From contig AP025055.1 of the NCBI GenBank assembly GCA_036186865.1, positions 10,081,931 through 10,145,930 of the forward strand: a stretch of 64,000 nucleotides of DNA, read 5' to 3'. The notes under the pieces are model-generated. The model was not told the origin of the DNA, did no database searches, and worked only from the letters and a program-made list of their open reading frames with translations. Both the position numbers and the translations under genes were made by a program. Positions 11,280-22,881 of the stretch are shown one piece after another; positions within the stretch are counted from its first letter, which is position 1, and each line of letters starts with the position of its first letter. The stretch is from Eustoma russellianum (taxonomy: Eukaryota; Streptophyta; Magnoliopsida; Gentianales; Gentianaceae).

Positions 11280-14200
11280 TCAAACAACACGCAAATGGAC
11301 TGAAGAAAGGTCCAGCAGGATAGCGGATCGCACTAACGCTGGAAGAGTCTGTGATGAATAAAAATGTGTGATTGGGTCTAGCATTGCGTGTTGAGACAAA
11401 TAATGAGCCGCCATATTAGCCTCTCGGTAAACGTGATGATACTTAAGTCGGTGAAGATAAATAAGCGTGTGAAGATGCTGCAGATAATAGTTGCCATGAA
11501 CCGTCTGAGGGCGAGCCAACCGAGAGATCATTTGAGCACAATCTGATTCCAATGTGATGTTGCGATATAGGGGAAGAAAATATAGAAGACCGAAGAATGC
11601 TGCCTGAATCTCGGCATTGAGTGGCGTAGTGGGGGGTAGCCGAAAAGAAAATTCTCCCACACAATTGCCCGTGTGGTCCCGCAATATTGCGGCCCCTGTG
11701 GCATATTGCCTGCCAACTGCCGCATTGGTATTCAATTTTAATCTACCAGAGGGTAAACAGAGCCAGCGGATCAGTGAAGGCCATGGAGGCGTCAGCGATG
11801 GAAGCCAAGAGAAGTAACTTCTAGGATCAGCCGCTAGTTTTGTGGCTGATATTTTTTTGCACCAAATAGTAATATCATATCTAACAGAGGCCTGAAGGGA
11901 TGCCAGTGTAAGTGTTCTTTGCTCTCCATAGACTAATGATGCATAGCCTCGCCAAATATTGTACAATATTATCGCTGGAATGATTATTTTGAAAACCCCA
12001 AAGAGAGACGAAAAAGATGACCGATACCACCAAGCCAGTATATATTGGCGCAGATGTAGGGATGAGGGCTGAGGACAGTGTAATTCCCCAGCATAATAAA
12101 GCCATAGCGAACGCACATGTGAGCAATGCATAAAGATATGGTCTATTGTAGCGGACGCACCCTTGCAGAAGGGACATTGAGTTGGTTGCGAAGTAATATA
12201 CCTGCCAATATAATCCTCGAATGGAAGCGCAGAATGGAAAAGTCTCCATAAGAAGAGTTGTATAACTGGCGAGTGCTGTTTATACCAAATGAACTTTGCC
12301 GATAGGACGTGCGGATGAGAGGTGCGGCAAACATCATACGCACTACTCAATGAAAATTCCCCTGTTGGTGTGTGTATCCATGTAATCTCCCTCCCTTGGC
12401 CAGCAGACTGTGATGTGCAGAAAGGATGTATACGACAAATAAGCTTCCAGATTGGAGAATCTGGTAATCGAGGTAAATAATCCTGCCGGTGTCCATACTT
12501 GGCGTGCATATATTTGCTCCAAAGTGTGGAGTTATGATGATATGACCACCAAATTCTACACTGATAAGCCCGTTGTAATGTGTTGAGGTCCCGTATCCCC
12601 AAACATCCTTCCTCCTGAGGTGCGCAGATAGCATTCCAAGAGACCCAATGGTATCTTCGTCCCCAATAAAATGATGCCATCTTTCGATGTATGATTTTAA
12701 TTACAGATTTAGGCAGTCCACCAGATGCAAAAATGTGTAATGGCAATGCTGCTATAACAGAGCGTAACAAAACTAAACGCCCAGCAGATGAAAGCAATCG
12801 GGAATGCCATCCATGAAGTTTGTCGTCGATATGTTGCAACAAAGAAACACAGTATCTGGCACGAGAAATACCTTTATGTAAATAGGAGCCAAGATATTTG
12901 AAAGGTAAAGAGGTGCATTGCATGTTGATAATGGCCTCTAACTGGCGCCGCAATCGGGATGATATATTAGCGGATGGAATCAGACTACTCTTTTGGAAAT
13001 TTACTTTTTGCCCAGATGCCGATTCATATTGAGTGAGGAAGGTATGAAACCGCCTGAGGTTAGTCTGTGTACCACGTAGAAATATCAATAGGTCATCTGC
13101 ATATGCCAAATGTGTAATGGTAAAAGGAATACGCCCTAAACGGAACGGTTGTAGTCGGCCAACTGCTGTCAATGCTTTTAGTCCTCTGCTAAATCCCTCT
13201 GATGATAAAATGAACAGCAATGGAGATAAAGGATCGCCTTGTTTGACACCTCTATGTGGCCAAAATAGTGGAGAAGGTTGACCATTAATTAGGACTGCTA
13301 ATGTAGTAGCCCGCAAGTGGTTAAGAATAATGCGGATGAAAAAATCAGAGAAGCCAAAAGAGCGCAATAATTTTTCCAAGTATTCCCAACTGACTCTATC
13401 AAAGGCTTTCATCATATCAAGTTTTAAGCATACCTGTGAACCACTCCTATCCATCAGGTGTATCATTTCTCTAGCCAGAAGAACCTGTGTCGAAATGTCT
13501 GAGCCTGGAAGAAAACCAGTTTGCTCCGGAGATATTAAACGTGGAAGCAAAGTACCTAGGCGACTAGCAATGATACGTGTACACACCTTACTCAGGAAAT
13601 TAGTTAAACATATAGGTCGATAATCACTGAATGTAGCAGGCGACTGCTTCTTCGGGATCAACGTAATTAATGCCGAAGCCATCACCTTTGGTTGTGGGAT
13701 ACCAAGAAAAAATTCTTGAACTGCTTTAACTACATCAGTATGAATAATAGACCAACAGGAACGATAAAACTGACCATTAAACCCATCGGGTCCAGCTGCA
13801 CTAGTAGGATCCAAATGCCAAACCGCATCTTTAATTTCAGGCTCCATGGGAATTTGCGTGAGTAGCATATTATCATCTGAAGACAGCAGTCGTGGAATAT
13901 GGCATAGAATATCATCATAATTATGCGTGTGTTCACAGGCAAACAAGGATGTGTAAAACGAGACTGCTTCCGCCATAATTTCAGCTGGTGTCGAACACAT
14001 ACCACCATTCGCAGTGTGTATTTGTTGAATCTGTAATTGCAGTCACTTTCCTTTAACAATAGAATGAAAATAGCGGGTATTGGTGTCACCCTCTTTTAAC
14101 CATCGGACACGAGATTTTTGCTTCCAAAATTGCAATTCATAGGAGGATGCTTGAAGATAATCCGCTTTGGCTTTATGATAAGCAATTCTATTCGTGTCAG

Positions 14201-15139
14201 TAGGGGACGCATCCCAGGCATTCTCCGCATGTGTAAGTACCGATTCAGCCTGCTGGACGTTGGAAAAAATATTACCAAAGATTTCTTTGTTCTATCGCTG
14301 GATGTCTTTCTTTAGTTGGAACAACTTGGAATAGAAGCCAAACATGCCTCCCGTAGTGGAATAAGTAGCCCAAGCATTCTGTACATATGCATGAAAATCC
14401 GGATGTAATAGCCATGAGTCCAAAAATCGAAAAGGACGACGGCCGCTGGGTTGATTTTTACGGCGGAGAAATAACAAAGGTGTATAATCAGATGTGATGC
14501 GTGGCAGATGAGTGAGCTGAGAATCTGGAAATGTATCCTGCAAAGCCGGATTAATAAACAACCAGTCTAGTCTCCGACGTACTCTTCCCAACTCTCTACC
14601 ATCTGTCCATGTGAACTGCGGCCCATGGAATTGTGGTGACATCAAAGAGCACGACTCAATGCATTCATTAAAATCATGTAACGCGGAAAGGGAGGGCTGC
14701 GAGCAGCCGTCATGATCAGACAAAGATCGAAATGTATTAAAATCCCCTCCAACAATCCAAGGCAGCGTAGATGTTTCTGAGAATGTACATAAAGAATCCC
14801 ATAATGCCCGGCGTTGCAAGGGTGTCTGTTTCCATAAACTACAGACAAAACCAGTGAATACTGCAATGGCCGAAAAAGTAAAGTAAAGTGTATCACTTGA
14901 TCATCATCCTGCGTCGAGATCAATTGAAAATCTGTGTTACGCCAGAAAAACCAGATTCGGGCTGATTGTGAGGAAAAAGAATTCGAAAAACCAAAATCCA
15001 ATGCAAAACGATGAATACTGCTACACGTGTGTTTTCGCTCTATCAAAGCTAGTAAATTTAACCGATGCTCATGAATTAATTGATGCATTCTAGGGAGGGA
15101 GGCACGCATGCCTCTTATATTCCATATCATAATATTCAT
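11280..15139 (-). pseudogene. L1-b ORF2 (endonuclease / reverse transcriptase / zf-RVT / RNase H), broken
   Basis: The start codon at 15139 overlaps the ORF1 stop as ATGA. The endonuclease part has a frameshift near 14820, with GGDFNTF and SDYTPLL on the downstream side. A TAG replaces a conserved Trp codon near 14295 and a TGA lies near 14044. From about 14000 to 11280 the frame is open for more than 900 codons and carries reverse transcriptase (GPDGFNGQFY, GVKQGDPLSPLLF, YADDLLIF), zf-RVT (CPFCK...H...C) and RNase H (NTNAAV, AEIQ, ESDC, REANMAAHYL). The first RNase H aspartate reads Asn (NTNAAV against NIDAAV in L1-a). It is the most complete reverse transcriptase frame of the three LINEs. 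Confidence 0.92.
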
Positions 15140-15305
15140 TGAGAAAGAGTAGTGTTACTTCCCTGAATCACATGAGACGCACTGCGTCTGAGCACTGTAG
15201 ATGGAGGCAACGGAGGAAGATCTTTTCGAGACCGACGTTTCCGACGTGGAACAACAGGAATAAAATCCTCTGAATCTGTTGTGTTTTGCAACCGCGAAAT
15301 AAGAG
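15136..15305 (-). pseudogene. L1-b ORF1 C-terminal remnant
   Basis: Only the last roughly 55 codons of ORF1 remain: DFIPVVPRRKRRSRKD and the TTLSQ end, matching the basic tail of L1-a ORF1. The upstream DUF4283-like domain and CCHC knuckle are absent because the LINE is 5'-truncated here. The few codons before SRLQ read into flanking LTR sequence and are not LINE. Confidence 0.85.
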
Positions 15306-15306
15306 T

Positions 15307-16899
15307 ATGTGTGTAATGTATGTTGGCCAAAAATTAGGCTCTATTGGTGATCAATTTTTATTTCAAAATTGACAAAAATATTGTGTACTAAATGGTGATT
15401 GAATTCTTCTTTAAATTCAAGGATTAAATCAAAGTAAACTTGGCAATATTTTGAATGAAATGTAAATGTGACACGTGCTGAAATTTCAGCATGTGCAAAA
15501 GGTGGTATGGCCGATTTTTTCATGGCAAGGTGAAGAAAGTTGTCTTGCTAATTTTGTGGGATGATCTTGTGACTTATGGTAATAAGTTTATGGCTAATTG
15601 GCACATGCTTTTTGAGGTTTAGTTTCAGATTTATCTAGTCATCAAGTGATGACAACATTCATCCAATCAATGAGTGCCAAGTAAGCAAGAGCTTAATGAT
15701 CATCCAATGAGGAGATGCCAAGTAAGTAAAGACATGTCACAATGATGCAATACACTCTTCCAAGGACTCAGAAGATAATTTTCAAGAGGAAAATGGCATC
15801 AAAGGGGGGCAGCCTTAATGATAAAAGAAAAGAAGAGAGCAAGACAAAATACAACACAAGTCTTACAAGCATACAAGATTGAAATCGTTTTCTAGCCTCT
15901 CTTTCTACACCTTCTTTCTTTCTTCTCTCTAAAAGCCTATTGTACTTATATTCATATACTTGAATATGCTTCATATAGACCACCACATATTCTTTTCATT
16001 GTTGTTGTAAAAGATTGATCAAGGTGTGCTCAATCTTGCACTTGCAAGGTGGTGGTGTTCGTGTTCATTGTATTCTCATACAAGGTTTGTAAAGGGTTGG
16101 AATTGGTGTGTAACTCCATCAACCCTATGGTAAGGTGTTCTTTGTGTTGTGTGATTATTGCTAACCGAGGAAAGTGTCCTCAAAGACTGGAGTAGGTTGT
16201 CTATAACCGAACCAGTATAAAATTCCTGGTGTTATTTACTTTCAGTACTTACTTTCAGTTTCAGCACTGTTTATTGTTCTTAATCACGTTGGTAAAAATA
16301 GTAAACAAACTTCAAAAATCATGAAACTTTCCAGAGTCATAGCCTCACGTCTTAAGGTTCTTTTGGCGTAAGTTTCAATCCTTTTGGACAAGTATAAGTT
16401 ATTCAAGAGTCCAAAGTTCTGAGACTAGTGCAGTCTGATTTTCAAGTTTGCAAAGGTTAAGACTTTGATCGTATTTGACTAACTTTCAAAAAGAATTTTT
16501 CAAAGCTGTTTCAACCTATTTAAATATAACTAATAAGGGGTTAGTCATTAAATTTTCAGAGCATTTGGATTTAAGGACAAATAGGAATTAATTTTTCAAA
16601 ACAGACTACCAGTTCTGGCAGATTTGCACAATCTGACCACCAACAATTTTTCAAGGGGTTAGAGGTTGAATTTTGATCTGACATTTTTAGGAGATACTCA
16701 GAACATCTGAGGCTAAGTTCTCTCCAAATTTCAAAATTTTAGAAGACCTGCAACCTAGTTTTCAAAACGTTGTAAAACTGGTCCTGAAAACAGAAACTGT
16801 TTTCAGAAGTTGGGTTTTTGGTTTAGAACAATTTTAAAAATCACATTTTCCGCACCCACTATTCAACCCCCCTTCTAGTGGTGCCTTGTAGATCCTACA
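15307..16899 (+). repeat. SIRE-a left LTR, second segment
   Basis: This matches 59540-61092 of the right LTR and, more loosely, the 3' half of the SIRE-b LTRs. It includes an ATGCTGAAAATTTCAGCAT-type palindrome (near 15475), a conserved block with GGTGGTGGTGTTCGTGT, and the end TAGTGGTGCCTTG...CCTACA at 16899. A chance antisense frame (15768-15986) recurs at 59973-60191 only because the LTRs are copies. No gene is supported. Confidence 0.88.
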
Positions 16900-16901
16900 A
16901 C

Positions 16902-16913
16902 TGGTATCAGAGC
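16902..16913 (+). promoter_or_regulatory. SIRE-a primer-binding site
   Basis: TGGTATCAGAGC lies two bases after the LTR end and is complementary to the 3' end of initiator-methionine tRNA, the standard minus-strand primer of plant Ty1/copia elements. It is intact here, whereas the same site in SIRE-b carries two transitions. Confidence 0.88.
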
Positions 16914-16955
16914 GCAGGAACACTCACAACAAGATGATCCAACGATCTAAGTGAC

Positions 16956-18929
16956 ATGGCATCCACTAGCTATAACACCGTGCAAGAAGGAATGTCCACC
17001 ATAAGGCCTCCTCTTTTTGATGGTGAGTCATTTATTCAATGGAAATTAAGAATGAAACTTTTTCTTATGGCATTGATATTGATCTATGGTCCATCATAGA
17101 AGACGGTCCATTTTTCCTTCTAAGTTGTCGATTGTTGATGGTGTCACACTAGAAGTTATAAAAACGAAACAAGAATACACTAGTGATGACAAAATGATGT
17201 TGAGTATGAATGCAAAAGCCATGCAACTACTCTTAAACGGTCTAAGTAAAAGTGAGTCTAGTTGCGTATCTAATTGTTCGAGTGCTCAAGAGATGTGGAA
17301 AATTCTTGAAATGAAACATGAAGGCACTAGTCAAGTAAAAGAGTCCAAAATTAACATGTTCATGTCCACACTCGAGTCATTTTAAATATTGCCAAATGAA
17401 TCTATCGTTGATATGGATCTTTGCTTGACTAACGTTTACAATTCTCTTGAGTCTCTTTGAAAAGCCTTCTCTATGCAGGAAAAGGTACAAAAGGTCTTGC
17501 GAAGCCTTCCATCTGAATGGGACCCTAAAGTAACGGCCATAGAAGAAAGCAAAGAAACTAAATCGATTAAGATGGAAGAACTAATTGGATCACTTAAGGT
17601 ATATGAAAACAAACTCACTTGATGACATTCTGAGTCTATATCCAAAAATAATAAGGCTATAGCATTTAAATCAAATGAATACGTCGTAGATGATAGTGAC
17701 ATAGATTCCGATGATGAGGATTTAATCATGATGGCTAAAAGATTAAGAAAAATCTTGAGAAAATCGATTAAACATAAGACTACTTCATCTAAGGATCATA
17801 AAAATAAAAATAAGGAAATAAAGTGTTATGAATGTGGACAACCTGGACACTTGTCATATGATTGCCCAAACAGGGACAAACAAACGAACAAATATCTTGA
17901 CAAGGATCGGACAAAAACTAGACTTGTCTCAGAACCTAACTAAGGAGAAGAGCCTTCAAAGCCTCCATTTGGAGTGACACATCCGACTCTGAAACTGATG
18001 AAACGGAAGAACAAAAGACACAAGTATGCTTTACATCTAAGGCATCAAACGAGGTATCTTCCGACTTTGATTCCGATTCTGAATATTCTTATGATGATTT
18101 ATTTAGTCAATATTTAGAGTTGCATAAGTTCTCAAAGACTCTTGCAAAAGAAAAGAAGCGATTAATTGAAGACAAGAAATTGTTAGAATCTTCTAATAAA
18201 AATCTTGTGTCTCAATTAAACGATTCAAAAGAAGAGTTGTCCTGCATTATAAATTCATTAAAGTCTGAAATTTCATCATTGACATCCGAGAACACTGAAC
18301 TGAAATCCGAGATATCAAACTTGAAATCAAGGAATACGAATGTAGAGAAAATGGTGAAACAATTTGACACGGGAACAAACATGCTAGATCGCATTATTTT
18401 ATCACAAAAACATGACAGTGATAAAACTGGATTAGGATACAATGAGACAAACAAATCATCATCTAAACCATCCAAGTTTGTGTTGTCTAAGAAAGTAGAC
18501 ACATCAAAAGCATGCGTAGCGCCTAAAGTAACGCAAAGACCCCCTCTCCCTTCATCTCGTCATATCTCTTCTTCATATCATACGAAGTATAATTATGTGC
18601 CGTATAAATATGAGAAGAAGACTAGTACATCACTCATCTCATCTCATCGTGCTTCCTATCATACAAAGAGAAATCATGTGCCATATAGAAAGCCACTGAT
18701 GCATATGCGACATTCATATCATAAAAATGCATCTAGATCACTCCCTGTGCATGCAAACCAAAACGAAAACCATACTATATGCATGATGGGATTCTCGGCC
18801 AAAGGCCAAACGCATTTGCCTCTAACGTATATTATGTTGCGTTTTCATCACCTTTCTCACCTTTTGGAAGACCTAGAAAGGTCACCCAAATTTAGGTACC
18901 AAAAGGGACATTCTCAAAGGGTTAAATAA
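16956..18929 (+). pseudogene. SIRE-a gag polyprotein, broken
   Basis: The capsid/nucleocapsid precursor starts at ATG 16956. It parallels SIRE-b gag: a Retrotran_gag-like N-terminus (FDGESFIQWKLRMK), a CCHC knuckle (CYECGQPGHLSYDC, 17823-17864), an acidic stretch, a long Ser/Lys/Glu coiled-coil-like region (about 18120-18380) and a basic Tyr/His/Arg-rich tail. Two single-base losses (near 17070 and 17115), stops near 17383, 17458 and 17620, and a stop at 17941 break it. The frame from 18120 is open to 18929 and ends soon after a pro-Arg motif that in SIRE-b precedes pol. Pol does not follow. Confidence 0.85.
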
Positions 18930-19191
18930 ATAACCCTTAAGAACGCACTTTTGATGATATTTGAAATGCATGATTTTTTTCGCTATCTTCATCTTTACAT
19001 GCGCTTTTGATTGTCTTTCCAAAATAAAGGGGGAGAGAATGCATGATTTAAGGAGGAGAGAGAAACTGATTGCATAAATCAAGGGGAGCGAATTTGAAAT
19101 TCAAATTCCAAACATGTGCACGATTGGAGGGGAGCGATAAGATTTAAATCATGAATGTAGGTTATTTTGAAAATCATCAAAAGGGGGAGAT
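18930..19191 (+). promoter_or_regulatory. SIRE-a multi-PPT block
   Basis: Several purine runs of the form AAGGGGGAGAG, AAGGAGGAGAGAG and AAGGGGAGCG occur between 19025 and 19135. The final AAAAGGGGGAGAT (19179-19191) abuts the right LTR. Repeated polypurine tracts before the 3' LTR are a known Sirevirus hallmark. The left edge near 18930 is where pol is missing compared with SIRE-b. Confidence 0.82.
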
Positions 19192-19557
19192 TGTAGAGAA
19201 AAGGGGGTTTGAGTGATTTCAAAATGCATAATTTAAATAACGTGTTACAAAGAAATGCATAACATATTTTATGACACGACACGTTGTTGCATAAAACTTG
19301 CCTTATATAGTTCATATATAATGTTGTCGTACTAACGAGCCATGAAGCTTTAAAGCTTACATCAAATGGCAAACATTTGTTGTGTTTGAACTATTTTCAG
19401 GTGCCACCATTAATGAACTAAACTAGTTCATTAAGTGAAGTACTTAGTTAATTAAACTAAGTAGTTCATTAAAAGGAAGCCATATTTGGAAAAGGCACAA
19501 AGACATCAAGTTGAAGAAAGGAAAGTTCTCCACTCCCTCTCCACACGTACACACGCC

Positions 19558-19560
<3 letters not shown>
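19192..19560 (+). repeat. SIRE-a right LTR, first segment
   Basis: TGTAGAG start directly after the PPT. It closely matches 10213-10568 and carries the same paired inverted repeats (about 19409-19470). It ends at CACACGCCATTTATATA, where L1-c inserts next to a TA tract. Confidence 0.9.

Positions 19561-19592
<32 letters not shown>
19561..19592. repeat. (TA)n microsatellite at the L1-c 5' junction
   Basis: About 16 TA units separate LTR sequence from the L1-c 5' UTR. A matching TA tract lies at the 3' junction (37002-37035). In the unoccupied SIRE-b LTRs the same position holds only short A/T-rich sequence, so the tract may be an expanded target duplication. Confidence 0.85.
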
Positions 19593-19596
<4 letters not shown>

Positions 19597-19737
19597 GATG
19601 ATGACCTTCTTCTCCGGCGATCTCGCCTGGTTGGCGGCGTAGCCGCCGTCGGCTATCTTTCCTCCGGCCGTTTGATTCATCCCTCCCTTACTTCATTTGG
19701 AATTTCTCTTTCCCCGTCTCTTTCCCCGATTCTTTCC

Positions 19738-21027
19738 ATGACGATCAACAATCCCACTGCGGCGGCGCTACAAATCGCACCCAATAGATCATTCGCGTCA
19801 TTATTTGCGTCCCCTGCAGCGCAAATACACCCCAAACCAGTCCAGAAATTCAAGGGCAGTCCCATGTTTTCTTTCACAGATGAGGAAGTTCAGTCACTTG
19901 CCGCACCATACCGCTTCACATTGGTTGGTACTTTTTGGTATGGAAGGCCTCCAATCGCAACGATACATGCCGCCATTGACAGAATTGGTTTCACCGGGCC
20001 AGTAAAGGTCGGCCTTTTAGATGCTACTCATATTGTTCTTCACTTTGATCTGGAGCAAGATTATACTAGATGCTTTACCCGACGAGGATGGATGATCTCA
20101 GGCAAACAAATGCGAATCACAAAGTGGACGCCGGATTATGACTCTGATGTGGAAGTGCCTATCGTGCCTATATGGGTATCTTTTCCGGGCCTTCCAATTC
20201 ATATGCATCGCAAAGATGCAATCTTTCAGATAGCGTCCATGCTCGGGGAGCCATTGAAGCTTGATGCAGCCACGTCAACGTTAAACCGCCCCTCCGTGGC
20301 CCGGGTTTGTATTGAACTTGATGTGTCTAAGGAACTACCTCAACGTGTTTACATCCAAACATCAGCTAGAACGATCATGCAATCAGTTGAGTATGAAGAT
20401 CTTCCCCTCTATTGCTCCGACTGTTATCGTCTAGGTCATGTGGCTGCTGACTGTGGTAAGCAAAATGCCAACCCTACGTCACATGCTGAGAAAGACGCTG
20501 TGGAAATGGCAAACCCTAAGCAAATCAAACCTGACAAAGCCCAAAAAAAGCGGTGGACTCCCAAAAAAACTGGACCACCAACAAGTGATCAACAGCCGCC
20601 TATGCATGAGACAATCCTAGCCTCGCCGGAAATGGCTATCACTCATGCGGTTTCAGCTATACAAGACATCTCTAGACTAAAAGGAATTGATGATTGTCTT
20701 CTAGGATATCTTCCTGGGACGACCATATTGTTCTCACATTCTGATAATGAACGTGAGCCTTCATTGGCAGATATTTCACACGCTGATCATGAGGAGCGTG
20801 AAGGCCATGCTATTGCAAGTCTAACCGAAGCAACGTATGTGGATGCACACTCTGCTGAACATCCTGATAATGCAGAAGTTGCAAATGAACATGCAGAAGA
20901 TGATCCGACTTCACACAACCCTACTCAAGGGCCACGCATATTACGACGGAATCCCCCCACGTCTCCCAGGTTAACCAGGTTATGTGCAGCGCACCTCTCT
21001 AACTCCTTTGATGTTTTGTCTCAATGA
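19738..21027 (+). CDS. L1-c ORF1 protein, intact (DUF4283-like + CCHC knuckle)
   Basis: This is the only intact LINE ORF in the window, 429 residues. It would bind LINE RNA and act as a chaperone in the RNP. From ATG 19738, residues of about 40-190 form the DUF4283-like region (VGTFWYGRPP, MRITKWTPDYD, PIVPIWVSFPGLP), residues 226-239 are a CX2CX4HX4C knuckle (CSDCYRLGHVAADC), and the rest is acidic and probably disordered with a basic C-terminal patch (RILRRNPPTSPRLTRL). The start is chosen as the first ATG; the frame is open upstream to 19672 without another ATG. The last codons overlap ORF2 by four bases, ATGA at 21024-21027. Confidence 0.9.
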   Translation: MTINNPTAAALQIAPNRSFASLFASPAAQIHPKPVQKFKGSPMFSFTDEEVQSLAAPYRFTLVGTFWYGRPPIATIHAAIDRIGFTGPVKVGLLDATHIVLHFDLEQDYTRCFTRRGWMISGKQMRITKWTPDYDSDVEVPIVPIWVSFPGLPIHMHRKDAIFQIASMLGEPLKLDAATSTLNRPSVARVCIELDVSKELPQRVYIQTSARTIMQSVEYEDLPLYCSDCYRLGHVAADCGKQNANPTSHAEKDAVEMANPKQIKPDKAQKKRWTPKKTGPPTSDQQPPMHETILASPEMAITHAVSAIQDISRLKGIDDCLLGYLPGTTILFSHSDNEREPSLADISHADHEEREGHAIASLTEATYVDAHSAEHPDNAEVANEHAEDDPTSHNPTQGPRILRRNPPTSPRLTRLCAAHLSNSFDVLSQ

Positions 21028-22881
21028 AGACACTGTTGTGGAATATACGTGGAATACGTAATTCTTTTCATCGTCTGCTTTCACTAGTTCGCAAACATAA
21101 AGTATACCTTCTTGTAGTTATTGAGCCAAAGTTACGTTCAAGTGCCTTGACATCTTATCAATTGCAACTTGGTTTTTCTAAAGCTATATCTGCTTGTCAT
21201 GATCAAATTTGGTTTTTTTGGAAGGACGCACTCCTCAAGATGGAAGATGAGCAGCCTGGACACCAACATCATTCTATTAAGTTTCGTTGGATGGCCACGG
21301 GAGATTGTTTTTGGCTGACAGGTGTATACGGTTGACATTCAATAATACAACGACGCATATTATGGGATGAATTAGGTCAATTTTCTGAGTCAAACACATT
21401 CCCATGGCTTATCGGTGGAGATTTTAATACCTTCAAAACATTAGACGAACACTGTGGTAGATCGCATCCATCATTACGCACACTAAAGGATTTCAAAGAT
21501 TTCATTCAGCGATGTCAGTTACAAGAAATATCATTCCAAGGCTCCTGTTTCACTTGGTCTGATGGGAGAGGTTTAGGACGCGTATGGAGGCGTCTTGACC
21601 GTTTTCTATGCTCACCTTTTTTTTCAGAGATTTTTTCCTACACCAAAGTACAACATCTATCAAGAGCAACGTCGGATCATACACCTTTGCTTTTAATATG
21701 TGACTCGGATGGCCCGCGAACCCCATCCCTTTTTCGATACCTAGACGTGTGGACCACACATGCAGATTTTGATGCTTATGTCACTCACAAATGGCAATCT
21801 TATTCCACAGTAGGTGGAATGTGAGGATCTAATCGCAAGCTATCTCTCCTTTGCAAAGATTTAAAGCAGTGGAATAGAGACACATTTGGAAACATATTTG
21901 ATGCCGTTTCCCATGCAGAAACCGAAGCAAAAGTGGCTGAGCAACTTTTTGATGGCAGCCCTACAGATTCCAACCGTCAATTATATCATCAGAAAATGGC
22001 AGAACTACGTCTTGCTCAGAAACGTGCCTTTTTATACTGGAAGCAGAAGGCCAATGTGAAGTGGTTAAAAGAAGGTGATGCAAACACCTCTTTCTTCCAC
22101 CAAACTGTTAAACAAAAGCGCTGCCACCAACTCATTCGCAGCATCAAGAAATCGGATGGTACTGAACTCTTCCTTCCGGTCGATATTAAGGATGAAGCTA
22201 TTCGATTTTTCTCAAATCTTTTCACTGATGAGCCAGTAGTGAATTGTGACTTAATTTTATAGCATATTCCATCCCTTATCACAGCGGATGATAACAGTGC
22301 CCTGAAGGCAATTCCTCTGCAAACCGAAGTTAAGGCAGCAGTTTGGGATCTCAGCCCATCAAGTGCTGCAGGTCCGGATGGCTATCCGAGGTCTTTTTAC
22401 AGACACTTTTGGCAAATGATACAGCATGACATGCATAAAGCAGTTCAAGAATTTTATTTGGGTATTCGATGCCCAAGGACGTTGTAGTAGCTTCCATAAT
22501 TCTTATTCCGAAGGTAAACAATCCCCAAACATTTGCAGCAACACGGCTGGGCAGCATCTTGCCAAAAGTAATCTCTCCAGAACAAGTTGGTTTCATGAAG
22601 AGAAGGGATATCACAGAACAAGTGTTATTAGCGCAAGAGATGGTACATGTCTTGGATAAACGGACAAGGGGTGGACAGGTTATTATTAAGTTGGATATGG
22701 CCAAGGCATTTGACCGTGTGAGCTGGAGGTATCTTCAACAACTGCTTCAACGAATGGGTATGGATGACCGTTTAGTCCGCATCATTATCAACAATTTGAG
22801 TGACACCAGATGTTTAATTCTTCTAAACGGTTCTCTTACAGAATCATTCTCCATCGGTATAGGTGTTAAACAGGGAGACCC
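21024..22881 (+). pseudogene. L1-c ORF2, 5' half (endonuclease and start of reverse transcriptase)
   Basis: The start ATG 21024 overlaps the ORF1 stop. The AP endonuclease has WNIRGIRN at the start, then IEPKL, GGDFNTF near 21416 and SDHTPLL near 21675. Stops fall at 21333 (TGA after GVYG), near 21823 (TGA) and 22260 (TAG), with a frameshift near 22470. Compared with the other copies about 20 codons are missing near 22527, where the conserved RPICL block should be, joining the text before it directly to ISPEQVGF. The frame is cut at GVKQGDP by SIRE-b and resumes at 34368. Confidence 0.9.

Larger units (their letters stand above)
10569..15306 (-). mobile_element. L1-type LINE, copy L1-b, reverse strand, 5'-truncated
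   Basis: It is read on the reverse strand from about 15306 to 10569. It begins inside ORF1, which is typical 5' truncation from incomplete target-primed reverse transcription. It keeps the end of ORF1, all of ORF2 and the 3' UTR, which ends in an A/T-rich stretch against the LTR motif CACACGCCATATATAT. The protein sequences are closest to L1-a. The 3' UTR body (10784-11279) has no supported gene. Confidence 0.92.

Noticed and set aside
17086..17385. Separate small gene starting at 17086
   Set aside because: It is SIRE-a gag read after two single-base losses; the ATG is an internal Met-like codon created by the shifted frame.
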